Assembly (NCBI RefSeq): GCF_026020075.1
Contig: NZ_CP102772.1
Span: 5,357,501 to 5,421,500, forward strand
Origin: Bosea sp. NBC_00550
GTDB lineage: Bacteria; Pseudomonadota; Alphaproteobacteria; Rhizobiales; Beijerinckiaceae
Reading direction: 5' to 3'
Length of the DNA stretch: 64,000 nt
Position numbers and translations under genes: made by a program. This document shows, in pieces, positions 18,394-27,137 of the stretch (within the stretch, counting starts at the first letter, position 1; every line of letters starts with the position of its first letter). The notes beneath the pieces were generated by a model. It was not told the DNA's origin and searched no databases. It was given only the letters and a program-made list of their open reading frames with translations.

Positions 18394-19572
18394 ATGTCGG
18401 CAGTCGAGAAGCTTGCAGGCGAAGGCGCCCGTCGTTCGCCCTATTTCACCGAGGAGCACGAGGCGCTGCGCGATCAGGTCCGCCGCTTCGTCGAGACCGA
18501 GATCAAGCCGCACGCCCTGCAATGGGAAGAGGACGGCTTCGTCCCGCGCGCCGTGCTGCGCAAGATGGGCGAGCTCGGCTTCTTCGGCATCCGCTACCCC
18601 GCCGAATATGGCGGCTCCGAGATGGACACGATGGCGACCGTCGTGCTGGCGGAGGAACTGGGACGCTCGACCTTCTCGGGCGTCGCCATCACGGCGCTGG
18701 TCCACACCGACATGGCCTCGGTCCATATCGCCAATGCCGGCAGTCAGGCCCAGAAGGACAAGTACCTGCCCGCCATCATCGCCGGCGAGAAGATCGTCGC
18801 TGTCGCCGTCACCGAGCCCGATGCCGGCTCGGACGTGAAGGGCATCCGCACCACCGCGCGGCGCGAGGGCGACCATTATGTCCTCAACGGCGCCAAGATG
18901 TTCATCACCAACGGCGTCCATGCCGATCTCTACTGCGTCGCCGCCAAGACCGATCCGCAGGGCCGGCCCTCGCAGTCGGTCTCGATCTTCCTCGTCGAGA
19001 AGGGCACGCCCGGCTTCTCGGTCTCTCGCGCGCTCGACAAGCATGGCTGGCGCTCCTCGGATACCGCCGAGCTCTCCTTCGTCGATTGCCGCGTGCCGGC
19101 CGAGAACCTGCTCGGGCAGGAGGGGCGCGGCTTCTACGCGATCATGAGCAATTTCCAGAACGAGCGCACCGTGATCGGCGCCATGGCGATAGGCGAGTCG
19201 CAGGCCGCACTCGACCTGACACTGGACTATGTGAAGACGCGCAAGGCCTTCGGCGCGCCGCTCTGGGAGAAGCAGGCGATCCGCCAGCGCCTCGCCGAAC
19301 TCGCCGGCAAGGTCGAGGCCGGTCGCCAGCTCGTCTACCACGCCGCCTGGCTCGATGCGCAGGGCTTCGATGCCACCCGCGAGGTCTCGATGGTCAAGGC
19401 CTACTGCGGCGAGCTGGTCAATGAAGTCATGTATGACTGCCTGCAGTTCCACGGCGGCATGGGCTACATGCGCGAAAGCGCGATCGAGCGCATGACCCGC
19501 GACGCGCGCGTCCAGTCCATCGGCGGCGGCGCGACCGAGGTCATGCTGGAAGAGGTCGCGAAGCGGCTGTGA
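18394..19572 (+). CDS. acyl-CoA dehydrogenase
   Basis: This 392-residue FAD enzyme oxidises an acyl-CoA to the 2-enoyl-CoA. VAVTEPDAGSDVKGI is the FAD-binding signature, and LQFHGGMGYM and IGGGATEVMLEEV form the C-terminal cofactor contacts. The usual catalytic Glu in the C-terminal motif is Gly (IGGGATE), while a Glu in QNERTV (about residue 257) aligns with the base used by isovaleryl-CoA and long-chain dehydrogenases. That fits the neighbouring methylcrotonyl-type carboxylase. AGGAGG lies five bases before ATG 18394; GTG 18391 is less well spaced. Its stop overlaps the TetR start by four bases. Confidence 0.92.
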   Translation: MSAVEKLAGEGARRSPYFTEEHEALRDQVRRFVETEIKPHALQWEEDGFVPRAVLRKMGELGFFGIRYPAEYGGSEMDTMATVVLAEELGRSTFSGVAITALVHTDMASVHIANAGSQAQKDKYLPAIIAGEKIVAVAVTEPDAGSDVKGIRTTARREGDHYVLNGAKMFITNGVHADLYCVAAKTDPQGRPSQSVSIFLVEKGTPGFSVSRALDKHGWRSSDTAELSFVDCRVPAENLLGQEGRGFYAIMSNFQNERTVIGAMAIGESQAALDLTLDYVKTRKAFGAPLWEKQAIRQRLAELAGKVEAGRQLVYHAAWLDAQGFDATREVSMVKAYCGELVNEVMYDCLQFHGGMGYMRESAIERMTRDARVQSIGGGATEVMLEEVAKRL

Positions 19573-20168
19573 GCGAAGCCCAAATCGCGCGAGCAGCACC
19601 CGAGGGCGGCTCTCGCCGCCTGATCCTCGATCATGCCGCGCGCCTGCTGCGCAATGGCGGCTATTACCAGACCACGTTGCGCGAGATCGCCGAGGCCGTC
19701 GGCATCCGCAAGGCGAGCCTCTATTACCATTTCGCCTCGAAGGAGGAGATCGTCGAGGCAGTGGTGAATGACGGCGTCCGCTTCGTGCATCAGGGCGTCG
19801 TCGCTGCGCTCGTTGCGACGGAGGGTGCGCCGCCGCGGCAAAGGCTGGAGGCGGCCATTCGCGGCCATCTCGCGGCGCTGCACGGCCATGGCGACTACAC
19901 CACCGCCAGCATCAAGGTGTTCAATTTCGGCGCGGCGCCGGCGCCGGCGAGCGTGCGGGCCGTGCGCCGCGCCTACGAGGAGGTCTGGAGCGAGTTGATC
20001 GCCGAACTGCAGCAGGCCGGCACGCTGCCGGCCGGGCGCTCGCCGGACGTCCTGCGCAATTTCCTGCTGGGCGCGCTCAACGGCTCGACCGACTGGTACC
20101 GGCCGGAGCGTTTCGATATCGATGCGCTCGCGCGCGAGTTCGCGGCGTTGTTGTCGCCGATTTCATGA
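19569..20168 (+). CDS. TetR family transcriptional regulator
   Basis: The 199-residue regulator has an N-terminal helix-turn-helix (about residues 16-62: LILDHAARLLRNGGYYQTT, IAEAVGIRKASLYYHFASKEEI) and a ligand-binding all-helical C-terminal domain. It starts at GTG 19569, overlapping the dehydrogenase stop as GTGA, so it is translationally coupled to that gene. The probable operator is the inverted repeat at 18338-18355, giving autoregulation and likely control of the divergent carboxylase. The ligand is presumably the acyl-CoA substrate or product of this pathway, which is inference. Confidence 0.9.
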   Translation: MSEAQIARAAPEGGSRRLILDHAARLLRNGGYYQTTLREIAEAVGIRKASLYYHFASKEEIVEAVVNDGVRFVHQGVVAALVATEGAPPRQRLEAAIRGHLAALHGHGDYTTASIKVFNFGAAPAPASVRAVRRAYEEVWSELIAELQQAGTLPAGRSPDVLRNFLLGALNGSTDWYRPERFDIDALAREFAALLSPIS

Positions 20169-20294
20169 ACGGGCCGTTCCGCCGCCAACGCAGAGGCGGG
20201 CCGCGCCGATGCTGCTGACGGGCGCCGCTGCCGTGCTAGCATCGCTCCGCGAGGCCGTTGGTTGCCTCGTTGTCTGACGAGGATGCTTCGCCTG

Positions 20295-21338
20295 ATGCGC
20301 GCCTTCTACCACTCCGATCAAGCTCTTCATGATCCGCAGCAATATATGCGCTTCGGCAAGGTCGTCGCTCCCAAGGACCTGCCGGAACGGACCGAGCGGC
20401 TGCTCGGCGCGCTGGCGCAGCATGGCATCACGCCGGAGCAGCCGGCGGCTCATGGCGTCGATCCGATCCTGGAAATCCATGACGAGGGCTTCGTGCGCTT
20501 CCTCGAGGGGCTGTGGGACCGCTGGAAGGACCTGCCCGAGCGCGGCCCTGAAGCCTGGCCCAACACCTTCCCCTATTGGAGCGGCCGTTCGGACGAGGGT
20601 GTCCGCCCGCCCTGCCGGCCGACCGGCATCGTCGGACAGATGGGCTGGTATCTCGGCGATCTCTCGGTGCCGGTCGGCGAGCATTGCTGGCATTCCACTT
20701 TGCGCTCGGCCGAGACCGCAGTTTCCGGTGCCGATGCGGTCCTGGCGGGCGCGCGCGCGGTCTATTCGCTCTGCCGGCCCTCAGGCCACCATGCCCGTGC
20801 CGACCGGGCCTCGGGCTTCTGCTACATCAACAACTCGGCCGTCGCCGCGCAGCACCTGCGCTCCAAATTCGGCAAGGTCGCGATTCTCGACGTCGATGCC
20901 CATCACGGCGACGGCACGCAGCAGATCTTCTATCGCCGCGACGATGTGCTGACGATCTCGGTCCATGCCGATCCGGTGAACTACTATCCCTTCTTCACCG
21001 GCTATGAGGACGAGCGCGGCAACGGGCCGGGCGAGGGCTTCAACCTCAACCTGCCGCTCGCGCATGGAGCGGGCGGGGCCGAGATGCAGGCGGCCGTCGA
21101 CCGCGCCGGCAAGGCGATCCGCGATTTCGGCGCAGAGGCTCTGGTCGTCGCGCTCGGCTACGACGCGCACAAGGACGATCCGATCGGCGTGCTGAAGCTT
21201 GAGGCAAGCGATTTCGGCACGATCGGCCGGCAGGTGAAGGGCCTGGGCCTGCCGACGCTCGTCGTGCAGGAAGGCGGCTACGCCATCGGGGCGATCGGCG
21301 ACTGCCTCGATGCATTCCTGGGTGGGTTCAAGGAATAG
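20295..21338 (+). CDS. histone-deacetylase-fold amidohydrolase (acetylpolyamine amidohydrolase-like)
   Basis: This 347-residue zinc deacetylase of the arginase/HDAC fold shows CRPSGHHARAD (the catalytic tandem histidines), ILDVDAHHGDGTQQIFY (Asp201 and His203 as metal ligands) and VVALGYDAHKDDP (third ligand region, Tyr/Asp). Bacterial members deacetylate acetylpolyamines or similar amides in the cytoplasm. The long N-terminal insert MRFGKVVAPKDLPERTERLL matches the acetylpolyamine subgroup better than AcuC. ATG 20295 is preferred for its match to the family start; ATG 20283 is possible. The 3' end overlaps the convergent decarboxylase gene by 11 bases. Confidence 0.85.
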   Translation: MRAFYHSDQALHDPQQYMRFGKVVAPKDLPERTERLLGALAQHGITPEQPAAHGVDPILEIHDEGFVRFLEGLWDRWKDLPERGPEAWPNTFPYWSGRSDEGVRPPCRPTGIVGQMGWYLGDLSVPVGEHCWHSTLRSAETAVSGADAVLAGARAVYSLCRPSGHHARADRASGFCYINNSAVAAQHLRSKFGKVAILDVDAHHGDGTQQIFYRRDDVLTISVHADPVNYYPFFTGYEDERGNGPGEGFNLNLPLAHGAGGAEMQAAVDRAGKAIRDFGAEALVVALGYDAHKDDPIGVLKLEASDFGTIGRQVKGLGLPTLVVQEGGYAIGAIGDCLDAFLGGFKE

Positions 21339-22095
21339 GGCTTCGGCGCCACTCCGCCAGGTAGTCGTGCAGCACCCGGCCAAAAGGTAGGGTGAAGTCG
21401 ACGACCTGGTGGCGTGCGCTCACGATCCTCCGCACCGGAAAATCGGCGACCCGGCAGTTGACATGCGGGATGAGGTGCAGTCGCGCCTCGCCCTCCCAGG
21501 CGCCGTGGACCGTGATGTCGGTGAGGTTATAGCCGACGAGTTGCGCCACCTTCGGCGAGCCGTCGACATCGGGCAGCAGCTTCAGGTTGACGTTCAGCCC
21601 GGCAATGCCGTCGCGGACCTTGTCGAGCTGATCCTCGAGGCTCCGATGCTTGTAGGTCATCGTGCCCATCGCCACGCGCTCGCCGTCATAATGCAACGTC
21701 CCGGTCAGGGTATCTTTCATCACGCCGAGGCGCGGCACGCCGTATTTCTTGGGAAAGCCCCAGATCTCGCGTCCGCCGGTGATGGGCGGCTCGTCGTCGA
21801 GATACATCTGGACGGAGAAATTGCAGGGCTCGCCGTTGTAGATCGCCCGGATGCCGGTGCCGCTTTCCTCGTAATCGCCGAAGCCGGAAGAATCCGGCAT
21901 CTTCATCCATTCATAAAAGACGAGGTTGCCGGGTGCGGGTTCGAGTGGCTCCGGCAGCGCGGCGCGGATGATCTCGAGGTCGGTCTCGTAGGTGATGATC
22001 AGGTATTCCCGCTTGATGAAGCGGTTTGGCGGATGCGGGTAGCTCGGGCTGAAGACCGGCATCGACGGCGCCTTGAGGATCTCGTCCCGATTCAT
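21328..22095 (-). CDS. acetoacetate decarboxylase family protein
   Basis: The 255-residue protein has the motif REIWGFPKKYG, in which Lys116 corresponds to the Schiff-base lysine of clostridial acetoacetate decarboxylase and Lys117 to its activating neighbour. The upstream YNGEPCNFSVQMYLDDE is also typical. It probably converts acetoacetate or a related 3-oxoacid to a ketone and CO2. AAGGAG precedes ATG 22095 by nine bases. With methylcrotonyl-type carboxylation nearby, acetoacetate from leucine-like catabolism would be a sensible substrate, but the genes are not in one operon. Confidence 0.85.
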   Translation of the reverse strand: MNRDEILKAPSMPVFSPSYPHPPNRFIKREYLIITYETDLEIIRAALPEPLEPAPGNLVFYEWMKMPDSSGFGDYEESGTGIRAIYNGEPCNFSVQMYLDDEPPITGGREIWGFPKKYGVPRLGVMKDTLTGTLHYDGERVAMGTMTYKHRSLEDQLDKVRDGIAGLNVNLKLLPDVDGSPKVAQLVGYNLTDITVHGAWEGEARLHLIPHVNCRVADFPVRRIVSARHQVVDFTLPFGRVLHDYLAEWRRSPIP

Positions 22096-22201
22096 GCTGG
22101 TCGCTCCTTCTGGAAATCAGCCGCAACTCTGGCAGGGGCCCCGCGACAGATTGATGGTGACCGGATGAATAGGGAAGCTTCTCCTCACGGCTCGCGCAAA
22201 G

Positions 22202-22238
22202 ATCACCCTCCACCCGTGTTCCTCGGGTGGAGGGTGAT
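22202..22238 (-). terminator. strong 15-base-pair hairpin after the ThDP enzyme gene
   Basis: ATCACCCTCCACCCG (22202-22216) and CGGGTGGAGGGTGAT (22224-22238) pair perfectly around a seven-base loop. It begins 18 bases after the leftward ThDP enzyme stop and is followed leftward by CTTTG, a weak T run. Confidence 0.7.
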
Positions 22239-22255
22239 TTGTCTCGAACGGCTTC

Positions 22256-23812
22256 TCAGATCACCGCTTCGATCAGGAACGGCCCCTTCTTCGCCAGCGC
22301 CGCCTTGAACAGGCTGGTGAACTCCTCGGCCGTCGTGGCGCGTGCGGCTTCCACGCCCATGCCCTTGGCCATAGAGACCCAGTCCAGCGCCGGCTCGTCG
22401 ATATTGAGCATCAGCGTTGCGTTGCGACCGAAATCGTTGACGCCGACGGCGCGCATCTCGCCGTGCAGGATCTGGTAGGTCCGGTTGGCGAAGACGACGG
22501 TGACGATGTCGAGATTCTCGCGCGCCTGCGTCCACAGCCCCTGCACGGTGTACATGCCCGAGCCGTCGGCCTGCATGCCGATGACCTTGCGGTCCGGGCA
22601 GGCGACGGCCGCGCCGATGGCGAGCGGGATGCCTTCGCCGATCGCGCCGCCGGTGAGCTGGATGTAGTCGTGCTGCGGCGCGCTGTGGCAGTCGTAGTAG
22701 AAGCTGCGGCCCGAGGAGACCGACTCGTCGCAGACGATGCAGTTCTCCGGCAGCAGCGCCGAGACGATGGCGCAGGCCTTGTCGGCGTCGAGCTTGCCGG
22801 TCGGCAGCGCCGGCTGCTCCTTGCGCGGCGGGGCGATATAGGCGGGGGCGATCTTCGTCGCGCCCATCTCCTCGGCGAGCGCGGTGATCGATGCCGGCAG
22901 GTCGTCACCGGGGCTGGCCAGCGTCGCGACCTCGCAGCCGTCATGGATCAGGCGGCCCGGCTTGCCCGGATAGGCGAAGAAGCCGACCGGGGTCTGCGCG
23001 CCGACGAGCACGAGATAGTCGATGTCCTTCAACTGCTCGAGCGCCTTGTCGATCGGATAGAAGACCTTGGGCATGGCGACGCGGCCGGCGCCGCGCTGGA
23101 TGCGCCCGTTCGACATCTGGCTGAAGACCTTGGCACCCGTCGAAGCGCAGATGCGGGCCGCCATCTCCATCGGTTTCTCGCGCAGCGCCAGGCCCGTCAG
23201 CATGATCGCGGCGCGCGCGCCGTGCTTGCGCAGGCCGGCTGCGACCGTGCGGATCGCAGCGGAATCGACGCTCTTCAATGCCGGCAAGGTCGTCGGCTTG
23301 AGATCGGCCGGCTCGACGCTGCCCCAGGCGCAGTCGGCCGGCAGGATCACGGTGGTGACGCCCGGCAGCGTCAGCGAGGCGACATAGGCCTCCCCGATCG
23401 CCGGGCCGACATCCTCCGCCGTGGCGATGCGACGGACGAAATGCGACATCGGATGCGCGAGGCTCTCGATGTCGCTGGTCAGCGGCGCGTCATGGACGAG
23501 ATGATAGGTCGCATGGTCGCCGACGACGTTGATCATCGGCGTGCGGGCGCGCCGCGCATTGTGCATGTTGGCCAGCGCATTCGCCATGCCCGGCCCGCAA
23601 TGCAGCAACGTGGCGGCGGGCTTGTCGGCCATGCGGGCATAGCCGTCGGCTGCGCCGGTCACCACGCCCTCGAACAAGCCGAGCACGCAGCGCATCTGCG
23701 GCTTGCGGTCGAGCGCCGCGACGAAATGCATCTCGGACGTGCCGGGATTGGCGAAGCAGGTATCGACGCCGTTGATCAGGAGCGTGTCGCAAAGGCGGTC
23801 GGCGCCGTTCAT
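22256..23812 (-). CDS. thiamine diphosphate-dependent enzyme, acetolactate synthase/benzoylformate decarboxylase-like
   Basis: This 518-residue three-domain ThDP enzyme has an N-terminal pyrimidine-binding domain (FANPGTSEMHFV carries the conserved catalytic Glu), a central domain, and a C-terminal pyrophosphate-binding domain with MQADGSGMYTVQGLW and a downstream Asn in FANRTYQ. It is annotated in relatives as acetolactate synthase large subunit, but no ilvH-type small subunit is present, so a 2-oxoacid decarboxylase or related carboligase role is equally likely. ATG 23812 is chosen because family similarity begins there. A TGCATATGCA palindrome lies 130 bases upstream in the divergent region shared with an ABC importer. 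Confidence 0.82.
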   Translation of the reverse strand: MNGADRLCDTLLINGVDTCFANPGTSEMHFVAALDRKPQMRCVLGLFEGVVTGAADGYARMADKPAATLLHCGPGMANALANMHNARRARTPMINVVGDHATYHLVHDAPLTSDIESLAHPMSHFVRRIATAEDVGPAIGEAYVASLTLPGVTTVILPADCAWGSVEPADLKPTTLPALKSVDSAAIRTVAAGLRKHGARAAIMLTGLALREKPMEMAARICASTGAKVFSQMSNGRIQRGAGRVAMPKVFYPIDKALEQLKDIDYLVLVGAQTPVGFFAYPGKPGRLIHDGCEVATLASPGDDLPASITALAEEMGATKIAPAYIAPPRKEQPALPTGKLDADKACAIVSALLPENCIVCDESVSSGRSFYYDCHSAPQHDYIQLTGGAIGEGIPLAIGAAVACPDRKVIGMQADGSGMYTVQGLWTQARENLDIVTVVFANRTYQILHGEMRAVGVNDFGRNATLMLNIDEPALDWVSMAKGMGVEAARATTAEEFTSLFKAALAKKGPFLIEAVI

Positions 23813-23941
23813 ACTGGAAACCTCGACTCGAAAGGGCGCCCTTGCGCCAGCGGGCAAGAGGGGAGGAAATTCCTCCCGCCCTGTCAAACGAGAGAATGTC
23901 ATGGCTTTCCCAAGCGACGCTGATCGGCCGCTTGACGGATT

Positions 23942-23951
23942 TGCATATGCA
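23942..23951. promoter_or_regulatory. TGCATATGCA palindrome resembling the hut operators
   Basis: A perfect ten-base palindrome in an AT-rich patch, roughly midway between the divergent ThDP enzyme and ABC binding protein genes. The same core occurs twice between hutI and hutF (41130-41172). Binding by the same regulator is inference. Confidence 0.45.
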
Positions 23952-24051
23952 TTTAACCTGATTTGGAACGAAGGTTGCATCCCGCCGCGAATGACGCTGT
24001 CTAGCGTCCTGAGTGGCGCGTTCGCCGCAAAACAGGGGAAGGGTTTCGATC

Positions 24052-25011
24052 ATGGCAGCATTCAAGCGCATGGGCGCCGCAGTCGGCTTTGGCCTTGCCG
24101 CGCTCCTGGCGGCGGGCGGCGCTCAGGCACAGACCAAGGTGAATATCGGCATCTCCGGCTGGACCGGCTTCGCGCCGCTGGTTCTCGCCAAGGAAGCCGG
24201 CATCTTCGCGAAGAACGGCCTCGACGTGACGATCAAGAAGATCCCGCAGAAGGATCGCCACCTCGCCATCGCCTCGGGCGACATCCAGTGCGCCGCGACG
24301 ACGGTCGAGACCTGGATCGTCTGGGATGCCGCTGGCATCAAGACCAAGCAGATCTTCCAGCTCGACAAGAGCTACGGCGCCGACGGCATGGCCGTGCGCA
24401 GCGGTGTCGGCTCGATCAAGGACCTCAAGGGCAAGACGGTGGCGGCCTCGGCGCCGGGCACCTCGCCCTATTTCGCGCTGGCCTGGTTCCTCAAGGAGAA
24501 CGGCCTGTCGGTGAAGGATGTCAGCGTCGTCAACATGGAGCCCGGCCCGGCCGCGCAGGCCTTCATCGCCGGCCAGAACGACGCCGCCATGACCTATGAG
24601 CCCTATCTCTCCTCCGTCCGCGACAAGCCCGATGCCGGCAAGATCATCGCGACCACGCTCGAATACCCTATGGTGATGGACACCTTCGGCTGCACGCCGG
24701 CCTTCCTCGTCAACGACAAGGCCGCGGCAGCGCTGACCCAGAGCTATTTCGAGGCGCTGGAGATGATCAAGAAGGACCCGGCCAAGGCCTATGAGATCAT
24801 GGGCGCGGATGTGAAGCAGACCGGCGAGCAGTTCGGCAAGTCGGCCGCGTTCCTGCGCTGGTCCGATGCCGAGGGCAACAAGGCGTTCTTCGCCGGCGAC
24901 TGGCAGGCCTTCTCGGCCAAGGCCGCCGACCTGCTGCTCGAGATCGGCCTGATCAAGGCCAAGCCTGATCTCGCCTCGCTGGTCGACACGAAGTTCGTCG
25001 CCGGCAAGTGA
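24052..25011 (+). CDS. NitT/TauT-type ABC transporter substrate-binding protein
   Basis: This 319-residue NMT1/SsuA-like periplasmic binding protein has a signal peptide ending LAAGGAQAQ. It continues with VNIGISGWTGFAPLVLAKEAGIF, the usual first strand and helix, then GDIQCAATTVETWIVW and KTVAASAPGTSPYFAL of the ligand cleft. Ligands of this class include taurine, sulfonates, nitrate and pyrimidine precursors, and sequence alone does not decide. GGGGAAGGG lies about ten bases before ATG 24052. A DNA glycosylase gene follows after ten bases and separates it from its permease and ATPase genes. Confidence 0.88.
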   Translation: MAAFKRMGAAVGFGLAALLAAGGAQAQTKVNIGISGWTGFAPLVLAKEAGIFAKNGLDVTIKKIPQKDRHLAIASGDIQCAATTVETWIVWDAAGIKTKQIFQLDKSYGADGMAVRSGVGSIKDLKGKTVAASAPGTSPYFALAWFLKENGLSVKDVSVVNMEPGPAAQAFIAGQNDAAMTYEPYLSSVRDKPDAGKIIATTLEYPMVMDTFGCTPAFLVNDKAAAALTQSYFEALEMIKKDPAKAYEIMGADVKQTGEQFGKSAAFLRWSDAEGNKAFFAGDWQAFSAKAADLLLEIGLIKAKPDLASLVDTKFVAGK

Positions 25012-25021
25012 ACGCCGACGC

Positions 25022-25537
25022 GTGACGGAAGACATCCTTCCGGACGTCCTCGAACCCGGCCTGCGCGTCGTCTTCTGCGGCACGCAGGCCGGGGCCGTCT
25101 CGGCCCGGCGGAGAGCCTATTATGCCGGCCCCGGCAACAAGTTCTGGACGGTGCTTCACCAGACCGGGCTGCTGCCGGTGAAGCTGGCGCCGGAAGAGTT
25201 CCGGAGCCTGCCGCGCTACGGCATCGGCCTCACCGATGTCGCCAAGCGAACCTCCGGCCCCGACTCGGCGCTGCGAGGCGGCCATTTCGACGTGGCTGGC
25301 TTCACGGCGCGGATTGCAGCCAGCACGCCCGGTATCGTCGCCTTCAACGGCAAGCGCGCCGCGCAGGCCGCGCTCGGAATTCGCGAAGGCCGTCTCGCCT
25401 ACGGGCTTCAGCCCGGAAAACTGGCGGGCGCCAAAATCTATATCCTCCCCTCGACCTCCGGCGCTGCCGCCGGCTTCTGGTCGATCGAACCCTGGAAGCA
25501 ACTGGCCATGGCCGTGACCGGAACGACAGCGCGATGA
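25022..25537 (+). CDS. Mug/TDG-like DNA glycosylase with altered motifs
   Basis: The 171-residue protein aligns with E. coli Mug (mismatch uracil/thymine DNA glycosylase) from start to end: EPGLRVVFCG, GPGNKFWTVLHQTG and ILPSTSG. In Mug the active site reads GINPG, with the catalytic Asn; here it is GTQAG. The Mug NPSGLS loop is STSGAA here. Base preference and activity therefore cannot be assumed. It starts at GTG 25022, ten bases after the ABC binding protein, and its stop overlaps the permease start as ATGA. It is thus fully embedded in the transporter operon. Confidence 0.78.
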   Translation: MTEDILPDVLEPGLRVVFCGTQAGAVSARRRAYYAGPGNKFWTVLHQTGLLPVKLAPEEFRSLPRYGIGLTDVAKRTSGPDSALRGGHFDVAGFTARIAASTPGIVAFNGKRAAQAALGIREGRLAYGLQPGKLAGAKIYILPSTSGAAAGFWSIEPWKQLAMAVTGTTAR

Positions 25538-26307
25538 GACCTTTGCAACCCGTCTCCGCCACGGCCCGCATCGGCTATGGCCTGGCCTTCTTCGTACTCT
25601 TCGTCGCGCTCTGGTCGGTCGCGACCTTCGGCGGCTACGTCCAGCGCCTCTTCCTGGCCGATCCGCTGACCATGGTCGCCGAGGGCTACAACCTGCTGGT
25701 GCGCTACGGCTTCAGTTTCGACATCATGATGACGATCTGGCGCGTCCTCGGCGGCTTCATCATCGCCGTCATCGTCGCCCTGCCTCTCGGCATCCTGATG
25801 GGTGCCTACAAGCCGATCGAGGCGTTCCTGGAGCCGTTCGTCTCCTTTGCGCGCTATCTGCCGGCCTCTGCCTTCATCCCCTTGCTGATCCTGTGGGCCG
25901 GCATCGGCGAGACGCAGAAGCTGCTCGTCATCTTCATCGGCTCGGTCTTCCAGCTCATCCTGATGATCGCGGTCTCGGTCGGCTCGATCCGGCGCGATCT
26001 CGTAGATGCCGCCTATACGCTGGGCGCGACCGACAGCTCGGTGGTGCGCCGCGTGATGTTGCCGAAGGCGGCGCCCGAGATCGCCGAAATCTTCCGCCTC
26101 GTGCTCGGCTGGGCCTGGACCTATGTCATCGTCGCCGAGCTGATCGGCTCCTCGTCGGGCATCGGCCACATGATCACCGACAGCCAGGCGCTGCTGAACA
26201 CCGGGCAGATCATCTTCGGCATCATCGTGATCGGCCTGATCGGGCTGGTCTCGGATTTCCTCTTCAAGGCGGTCAACCAGCGCCTCTTTCCATGGGCGCG
26301 CGCATGA
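25534..26307 (+). CDS. NitT/TauT-type ABC transporter permease
   Basis: This 257-residue inner-membrane permease of the SsuC/TauC family has about six hydrophobic segments and the EAA-type loop DAAYTLGATDSSVVRRVMLPKAAPEI contacting the ATPase. VIVAELIGSSSGIGHMI is the conserved C-terminal block. ATG 25534 overlaps the glycosylase stop by four bases, and its own stop overlaps the ATPase start by four bases, so the three are translationally coupled. Confidence 0.92.
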   Translation: MRPLQPVSATARIGYGLAFFVLFVALWSVATFGGYVQRLFLADPLTMVAEGYNLLVRYGFSFDIMMTIWRVLGGFIIAVIVALPLGILMGAYKPIEAFLEPFVSFARYLPASAFIPLLILWAGIGETQKLLVIFIGSVFQLILMIAVSVGSIRRDLVDAAYTLGATDSSVVRRVMLPKAAPEIAEIFRLVLGWAWTYVIVAELIGSSSGIGHMITDSQALLNTGQIIFGIIVIGLIGLVSDFLFKAVNQRLFPWARA

Positions 26308-27083
26308 GCAAGCTAGTCATCGAGAACGTCGGCAAGGTCTTCCCGGGCCAGCGCGGCGGCGAGCCGACGCGCGCGCTGATGCCGACCTCGCTCACCGTCG
26401 CGGACAACGATTTCATCACCATCCTCGGCCCCTCCGGCTGCGGCAAGTCGACCTTACTGCGCATCATCGGCGGGCTGGAGACGGCGAGCGAGGGGCGCAT
26501 CATGCTGGACGGCGCCCCGGTCTTGGGGCCCGGCGCCGATCGCGGCTTCGTCTTCCAAAGCTACACGCTCTTCCCCTGGCTCACCGTGCAGCAGAACATC
26601 GCCTTCGGCCTGCGCGAGAAGGGCGTTTCCGAAACGCAGCGGCTGAAGATCGCTCGCGACTGGGCGGCGCGCGTCGGGCTTTCCGGCTTCGTCGACCATT
26701 TCCCGAAGCAGCTTTCGGGCGGCATGCAGCAGCGCACGGCGATTGCCCGTGCGCTCGCCAACGACCCCAAGATCCTGCTGCTCGACGAGCCCTTCGGCGC
26801 GCTCGACAACCAGACGCGTGCGCTGATGCAGGAGATGCTGCTCGGCATCTGGGAACGCGAGCAGAAGACGGTGCTCTTCGTCACCCATGACATCGAGGAG
26901 GCGATCTTCGTCGGCTCCCGCGTCGTGGTGATGAGCGCGCGTCCGGGGCGGATCAAGGCCGACATCCCGGTCAACCTGCCGCATCCGCGGCCCTACACGA
27001 TCAAGACCACGCCGGAATTCGTCTCCCTCAAGGAACGGCTGGTCGAGGAAATCCGGGCCGAGGTCATCGCCGCCGACCACTAA
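26304..27083 (+). CDS. NitT/TauT-type ABC transporter ATP-binding protein
   Basis: This 259-residue SsuB/TauB-class ATPase shows Walker A GPSGCGKST, Q-loop VFQSYTLFPWL, signature LSGGMQQRTAIARAL, Walker B ILLLDEPFGALD and switch His in VTHDIEEA. It powers the permease encoded immediately upstream, as a homodimer. The start ATG 26304 overlaps the permease stop. It is the last gene of the importer operon; a small GC hairpin and a regulator gene follow. Confidence 0.94.
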   Translation: MSKLVIENVGKVFPGQRGGEPTRALMPTSLTVADNDFITILGPSGCGKSTLLRIIGGLETASEGRIMLDGAPVLGPGADRGFVFQSYTLFPWLTVQQNIAFGLREKGVSETQRLKIARDWAARVGLSGFVDHFPKQLSGGMQQRTAIARALANDPKILLLDEPFGALDNQTRALMQEMLLGIWEREQKTVLFVTHDIEEAIFVGSRVVVMSARPGRIKADIPVNLPHPRPYTIKTTPEFVSLKERLVEEIRAEVIAADH

Positions 27084-27126
27084 GCCGGTTGACAGATTGT
27101 CGCACCTTTGTTTCCCTCGCCTGAAT

Positions 27127-27137
27127 TGGCCTGACCA
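27127..27137. promoter_or_regulatory. candidate FCD/GntR operator
   Basis: TGGCCTGACCA is close to the TGGTCNGACCA type of palindrome bound by several FCD-family GntR regulators. It lies 60 bases before the FadR-like regulator gene. A second inverted pair, TTGGCC (27126-27131) and GGCCAA (27141-27146), overlaps it. Confidence 0.4.

Noticed and set aside
21328..21338. Eleven-base tail overlap of the deacetylase-like and decarboxylase genes as a sign of annotation error or frameshift
   Set aside because: Both C termini read as normal family ends; short convergent overlaps are common in compact genomes.
22463..23923. A 486-codon rightward frame opposite the ThDP enzyme
   Set aside because: Arg/Asp-rich antisense frame without motifs; the leftward ThDP enzyme is clear.
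23953..24051. Possible thiamine (TPP) riboswitch before the NMT1-like binding-protein gene
   Set aside because: The conserved CUGAGA and related THI-box segments are not visible, so the substrate cannot be assigned as a thiamine precursor.
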